This document shows positions 60,538 to 64,000 of a stretch of DNA of 64,000 nt, piece by piece (the stretch's first letter is position 1; every line of letters starts with the position of its first letter). The stretch is taken from assembly GCF_003265345.1 (NCBI RefSeq), contig NZ_QFWW01000024.1, positions 122,679 through 186,678 of the forward strand, read 5' to 3'. The position numbers were made by a program, and so were the translations under genes. The notes beneath the pieces were generated by a model that made no database searches, was not told the DNA's origin, and saw only the letters and a program-made list of their open reading frames with translations. The DNA comes from Lentzea terrae (GTDB taxonomy: Bacteria > Actinomycetota > Actinomycetes > Mycobacteriales > Pseudonocardiaceae).

Positions 60538-61643
60538 CGACGAATCAAGCTGCCCGCCGCCTGGGCGTCAAACCGGCGACGGTGTACGCCTACGTCAGCC
60601 GCGGCCTCCTGACCAGCGAAAAGCTGAACAGGCAAAGCATGTTCGACGTCGCCGAGGTGGAAGCCCTGGCGCAACGCACTGGTGCGCGCGGAGCAGTGGC
60701 GGCTGTGACCGATCGCATCCGCACCCGCATCTCGCTGCTGGAGCACGACCGCCTCTACTACCGCGGCCGCTCGGTGACGGAGCTTTCGGCTTCCAAGCGC
60801 TTCGAGGACGTGGCGCACTGGCTGTGGACGTCGGTCGACACCGTCGGCCTGCAGTTCCCCGAGGGCCAGGAGATCTGGATGGCTCTCCCGGACAGCGCCA
60901 CCCTCACCGACCGCATCCGCGTGGCCGTCGCTCTGGCCAGCGCCGGCGACCCCTTGCGGTTCGACCTCGAGCGGTCCGTGTCCACGGCCAAGGCCCTGAT
61001 CGCCGACGTCGTCGAGTCGCTGCCGCTGGTGGGCAAGCCGCAGGGCACCGACATCGCCGACCGGCTGTGGGCCCGGCTGTCCCCGCTGCCGCCTCAGCCG
61101 GAAATCTTGAACGCGGCCTTGATCCTGCTGGCCGACCACGACCTCGCCGTCTCGACGATGGCTGCTCGTGTGGCGGCTTCGGCCCGTGCGCATCCATACG
61201 CCGTGGTGTCGGCCGGGTTGGGCGCGATGGAGGGCCAGAAGCACGGCACCGCCACGACGCTTGCGCACCGGTTCCTGGCGCAGGCCGAGGCCGACCCGAT
61301 GGGCGCGGTGGCCGAGCGCTTGCGGACCGGCCAGCGCATTCCCGGCTTCGGGCACCGCATCTACCAGGCGCGGGATCCGCGCGCCGAGCACCTGCTGTCG
61401 CAGTTGCGCCCGCATGGCTCGCTGGTGGCGGACCGGATCATCGAGACGCAGCCGCTGACGTTCCCGAACATCGACCTCGCGCTGGCGCAGCTGGGTCTGA
61501 CGTTCCAGATGCCGCCGGACGCCGGGGAGGCGATCTTCGCCATCGCCCGGATCGTGGGGTGGATCGCGCACGCGATGGAGGAGTACCAGGAGCCGGGGCT
61601 GCGGTTCCGCGCGCTGGGCGTCTACACGGGGGATCGGCCGTAG
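60531..61643 (+). CDS. HTH-citrate synthase fusion protein
   Basis: Protein of 370 residues. Residues 1-45 are a MerR/excisionase-like HTH (MLTTNQAARRLGVKPATVYA, then YVSRGLLTSEKLNRQ), fused to a citrate synthase domain with LLEHDRLYYRGRSVTEL, GAMEGQKHGTATTLAHR, IPGFGHRIYQARDPRAEHLL and ARIVGWIAHAMEEY. The two catalytic histidines are retained, but the third acid region (FPNIDLALAQLG) differs from active enzymes. It may be an enzyme-derived transcription factor sensing acyl-CoA or oxaloacetate. The start may be 60516, 60522 or 60531; 60531 puts the HTH first. Confidence 0.85.
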   Translation: MLTTNQAARRLGVKPATVYAYVSRGLLTSEKLNRQSMFDVAEVEALAQRTGARGAVAAVTDRIRTRISLLEHDRLYYRGRSVTELSASKRFEDVAHWLWTSVDTVGLQFPEGQEIWMALPDSATLTDRIRVAVALASAGDPLRFDLERSVSTAKALIADVVESLPLVGKPQGTDIADRLWARLSPLPPQPEILNAALILLADHDLAVSTMAARVAASARAHPYAVVSAGLGAMEGQKHGTATTLAHRFLAQAEADPMGAVAERLRTGQRIPGFGHRIYQARDPRAEHLLSQLRPHGSLVADRIIETQPLTFPNIDLALAQLGLTFQMPPDAGEAIFAIARIVGWIAHAMEEYQEPGLRFRALGVYTGDRP

Positions 61644-61757
61644 CGCGGAGTGGGGTTCGGGTGGTGGGACGCGGATCCCAGGGATTGCGGTACCGGGACG
61701 TAGAGCGCCGCGAACGGCCGCTGGCGTTCCTGCAGCGGGAAGCGGACCATCGGAAGC

Positions 61758-62855
61758 ATGAGATTGTCCGCTGTGGACAACTTGAAGGTGATCCTCGTGG
61801 CGTGGGTCATCGGTGGCCACGCGCTGCTCGGTTACGCCGCGGTCGGGGGCTGGCCGTACGACGAGGTCAACGAGGTCACGTTCCATCCCGGCGTGGAGAC
61901 CGTGCTGGCGGCGTTGATCGGGCCGTCCGGGTTGTTCTTCATGGGCACGTTCTACTTCATGGCCGGGATCTTCACGCCGGACTCGATCGAGCGCAAAGGC
62001 ACCAGGAGATTCGTCGCTGACCGGCTCGTCCGGCTCGGCACGCCCTGGATTCTCAGCGCGGTCGTCGTCTGGCCGACGTTCGTGTGGATCGCCTACAACG
62101 GTGCGGGACGACCAGTCAGCTGGTGGCACGCGTTCACGCATCGGGATCCGTTGCTGGACAGCGGATCGCTGTGGTTCGTGGGGGCGTTGCTGATCTTTTC
62201 GATAGCGCTCGCGCTGGCGCCGCCGATCAAACAGCGCGTCCTCACCACGCGGACCGTGGTGGGCATGACGATGCTGGTGGCGGGGACGACGTTCCTGACG
62301 AGATTGGTGTTTCCAGCGAGGAGCGGGCAGGTTGGCGACCTGCACCTGTGGTGGTGGCCGCAGTGCATCGGCATGTTCGTGCTGGGGGCTATCGGTGGGC
62401 GGAAGCTGGCCGAGCGGGTGCCGGACGACATTTACAAGGCGAGCCGCAACGTCGTCATCGCCACGATCGCGATGCTTCCGGTCGCGGCGGCGTTCCTGGG
62501 CGTGCTGGATCTCGCGAACAACGCCGATCCGTTCCTCGGTGGTTGGCGGTGGCAGGCGGCGGCGCTCGCGCTCACCGAGGGGATTCTGGTGGTGGCGGGC
62601 AGTTTGTGGCTCATCGGGCTGGCGCAGCGGCGGCTGACCGGGCAGGGGGCCTTCGCTGAAGGGCTGGCGCGGTCTGCTTACGTTGCGTTCATCGTGCAGG
62701 GGCCGATTCTGCTCAGCCTCGCCACGGCCATGCGCCCGCTGCAACTCCCCGCCGAGGTCAAGGCCCCACTAGTTGGTGCGGGGGCGATCGCGATCAGTTT
62801 CGCGATCGGCTGGTACGTCACTTCGCGCCGAGGCGCTTCAGCACGCTCGTCGTGA
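61758..62855 (+). CDS. Acyltransferase family 3 membrane protein
   Basis: Integral membrane O-acyltransferase of 365 residues with about ten TM segments. The family N-terminus RLSAVDNLKVILVAWVIGGH carries the conserved His near residue 21, followed by GLFFMGTFYFMAGIFTPDSI and RRFVADRLVRLGTPWI. Members acetylate cell-surface glycans, lipids or antibiotics. Gene context gives no substrate. ATG 61758. The last 38 bases overlap the convergent dxs. Confidence 0.87.
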   Translation: MRLSAVDNLKVILVAWVIGGHALLGYAAVGGWPYDEVNEVTFHPGVETVLAALIGPSGLFFMGTFYFMAGIFTPDSIERKGTRRFVADRLVRLGTPWILSAVVVWPTFVWIAYNGAGRPVSWWHAFTHRDPLLDSGSLWFVGALLIFSIALALAPPIKQRVLTTRTVVGMTMLVAGTTFLTRLVFPARSGQVGDLHLWWWPQCIGMFVLGAIGGRKLAERVPDDIYKASRNVVIATIAMLPVAAAFLGVLDLANNADPFLGGWRWQAAALALTEGILVVAGSLWLIGLAQRRLTGQGAFAEGLARSAYVAFIVQGPILLSLATAMRPLQLPAEVKAPLVGAGAIAISFAIGWYVTSRRGASARSS

Positions 62856-64000
62856 TGCCGGCCGCGTCCAGGCCGTGCGCGCGCAGGATGCGGGCGCGGG
62901 AGTCGTGGGGCAGGAAGCGTGGTGGTAGCGCGAACGTTGCTACGCAGGAGGCTGTGCCGGTCAGCGCTTGACCGAGGCGTGCGCCCAGTGCACCCGTTGA
63001 CGTCGTGTCTTCGACGGCGAGAACCAGTCGATGGCGGCCGCTGTACTTGACGAGGTGCGGGTCGAGCGGAGCTGTCCAGCGAGGGTCGACCACGTTGACG
63101 CGCACGTCATGTCCAGCTAGCTCCTCTGCCGCGGCCAAACAGGGACCCGCCATCGGGCCGACCGCCAAAAGTAGTACGTCGGCCTCCGGGACTTCGCGCA
63201 GCACGTCGAAGTGGCTCACCCGGCGCAGCGCGGGGATGTCCGGGCCTGCGGTGGCCTTCGGGTAGCGCACGACCGTCGGGCCGTCGGACACGTCGACGGC
63301 TTCGCGCAGCAACGCGGCCAACGACGCGGGATCGCGCGGAGCCGCCAACCGCAGGCCCGGCACGACGGGCAGCACGGACGCGTCCCACATGCCGTGGTGC
63401 GACGCGCCGTCCTGGCCGGTCACGCCGGCGCGGTCCAGCACGAACGTCACCGGCAACCGGTGCAGCGCAACGTCCATCAGCAGCTGGTCGAAGGCACGCG
63501 ACAGGAAGGTCGCGTAAACACAGACGACAGGGTGCAGCCCGCCCATCGCGATGCCCGCGGCGGACGTCACGGCGTGCTGTTCGGCGATGCCCACGTCGAA
63601 GACGCGCGAAGGGAACTTCAGCGAGAACGGCCGCAGCCCCACCGGTTCCAGCATCGCCGCGGTCAGGCAGACGACGTCCGGACGTTCGGAGCCGATCGCG
63701 ACGATCTCGTCGGAGAACGCGTCGGTCCAGGTGCGGCCACCGGACGAACCGGACGCGCCGACCGCGTGCATGCGATCGGACTCGTCGGTCTCGGCGGCCT
63801 CGTAACCCTTGCCCTTCACGGTTTTGCAGTGCACCACGACCGGGCGTCCGAGAGTTTTGGCCTCCCACAGGGCGTTCTCGACCGCGTGAACGTCGTGGCC
63901 GTCGACCTCGCCGATGTAGGCAAGACCCAGCGCCTCGAAGAGCCCGCGCGCCGTGCCGGCCAGCAACGAAGCGGCGAATCCGCCCGCAGTCGGGTCGTAG
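62818..64000 (-). CDS. dxs: 1-deoxy-D-xylulose-5-phosphate synthase (5' end outside window)
   Basis: Thiamine-diphosphate enzyme that joins pyruvate and glyceraldehyde-3-phosphate, first step of the MEP isoprenoid pathway. The visible 393 residues are the C-terminal part of a protein usually about 640 long; the frame is open at the window edge (YDPTAGGFAASLLAGTARGL). YIGEVDGHDVHAVENAL, VVVHCKTVKGKGYEAAE, FDVGIAEQHAVTSAAGIAMG (Glu of the pyrimidine domain), GQDGASHHGMWD and the C-terminal transketolase domain are present. The Trp-Asp variant HHGMWD is common in actinomycete copies. A paralogue could exist elsewhere. Confidence 0.93.
   Translation of the reverse strand, partial: YDPTAGGFAASLLAGTARGLFEALGLAYIGEVDGHDVHAVENALWEAKTLGRPVVVHCKTVKGKGYEAAETDESDRMHAVGASGSSGGRTWTDAFSDEIVAIGSERPDVVCLTAAMLEPVGLRPFSLKFPSRVFDVGIAEQHAVTSAAGIAMGGLHPVVCVYATFLSRAFDQLLMDVALHRLPVTFVLDRAGVTGQDGASHHGMWDASVLPVVPGLRLAAPRDPASLAALLREAVDVSDGPTVVRYPKATAGPDIPALRRVSHFDVLREVPEADVLLLAVGPMAGPCLAAAEELAGHDVRVNVVDPRWTAPLDPHLVKYSGRHRLVLAVEDTTSTGALGARLGQALTGTASCVATFALPPRFLPHDSRARILRAHGLDAAGITTSVLKRLGAK

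Overview
The window is GC-rich throughout, with G or C at nearly every third codon position, many GTG and TTG starts, and translationally coupled gene pairs that overlap by 4 or 8 bases. Gene content (SARP regulator, several ECF sigma factors, DosR/DosS-like pair, fused isobutyryl-CoA mutase IcmF, CGNR regulator, STAND-WD40 ATPase, HTH-fused citrate synthase) points to a filamentous actinomycete. Pseudonocardiaceae of the Lentzea/Saccharothrix type is my guess; this is inference, since no rRNA gene is present. No tRNA, rRNA, insertion sequence, prophage or CRISPR array was seen. The ordinary composition suggests core or near-core chromosome.

Layout. 1-3.1 kb: ABC export pair, with the permease cut by the window edge. 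3.3-7.7 kb: flavin-dependent oxidoreductase, small acetyltransferases, metallo-beta-lactamase hydrolase, PlsC-like acyltransferase and a peptidase E-like protein. 7.7-8.9 kb: a small protein ending in a RHIM-like amyloid motif, and a HTH/ClpX-zinc-finger protein behind a striking CTAG-rich promoter. 8.9-12 kb: three-gene signalling operon (receiver-phosphatase, CHASE3 histidine kinase, receiver). 12.4-14.9 kb: small genes, a 119-base hairpin, then an anti-sigma/ECF sigma pair reading away from a probable ECF-dependent redox operon (14.9-18.7 kb: secreted-repeat lipoprotein, DUF4142 protein, haem-ferredoxin membrane protein, FAD reductase). 19-24 kb: secreted LVIVD/PA protein, a FabH-like synthase with divergent TetR, and a hydrolase with a coupled HTH protein. 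24-30.5 kb: membrane protein, secreted C39-like peptidase, SARP/NB-ARC/TPR regulator and a secreted SMP-30-like protein. 30.5-33.5 kb: molybdate uptake operon (regulator, modA, modB, modC). 33.6-37.9 kb: orphan solute-binding lipoprotein, ArsR/SulP operon and aldo/keto reductase. 38-39.8 kb: prenyl-synthase-like protein with degraded metal motifs, and a sugar epimerase/dehydrogenase. 39.9-44.3 kb: STAND-WD40 ATPase and a secreted cysteine-rich protein. 44.4-47.7 kb: icmF.

47.7-51.6 kb: MOSC and DUF1348 proteins facing a CGNR regulator, a lipase-like hydrolase and a secreted DUF1080 protein. 51.6-57.1 kb: a dormancy-type island: shortened Acg-like nitroreductase, DosS-like sensor, DosR-like regulator and a tandem universal stress protein, interrupted by an ECF sigma factor with two partner genes. 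57.1-59.4 kb: YceI with divergent MarR, a GlxA-type regulator and a small membrane protein. 59.4-61.6 kb: a citrate synthase divergent from a HTH-citrate synthase fusion, with repeated ATGTTGA boxes between and inside them. 61.7-64 kb: acyltransferase-3 protein and the 3' part of dxs.

The observations most worth follow-up are the RHIM-like protein, the HTH-citrate synthase with its box clusters, the CTAG promoter, the prenyl-synthase-like protein lacking its aspartate motifs, the 119-base hairpin, and the ECF-driven redox operon.
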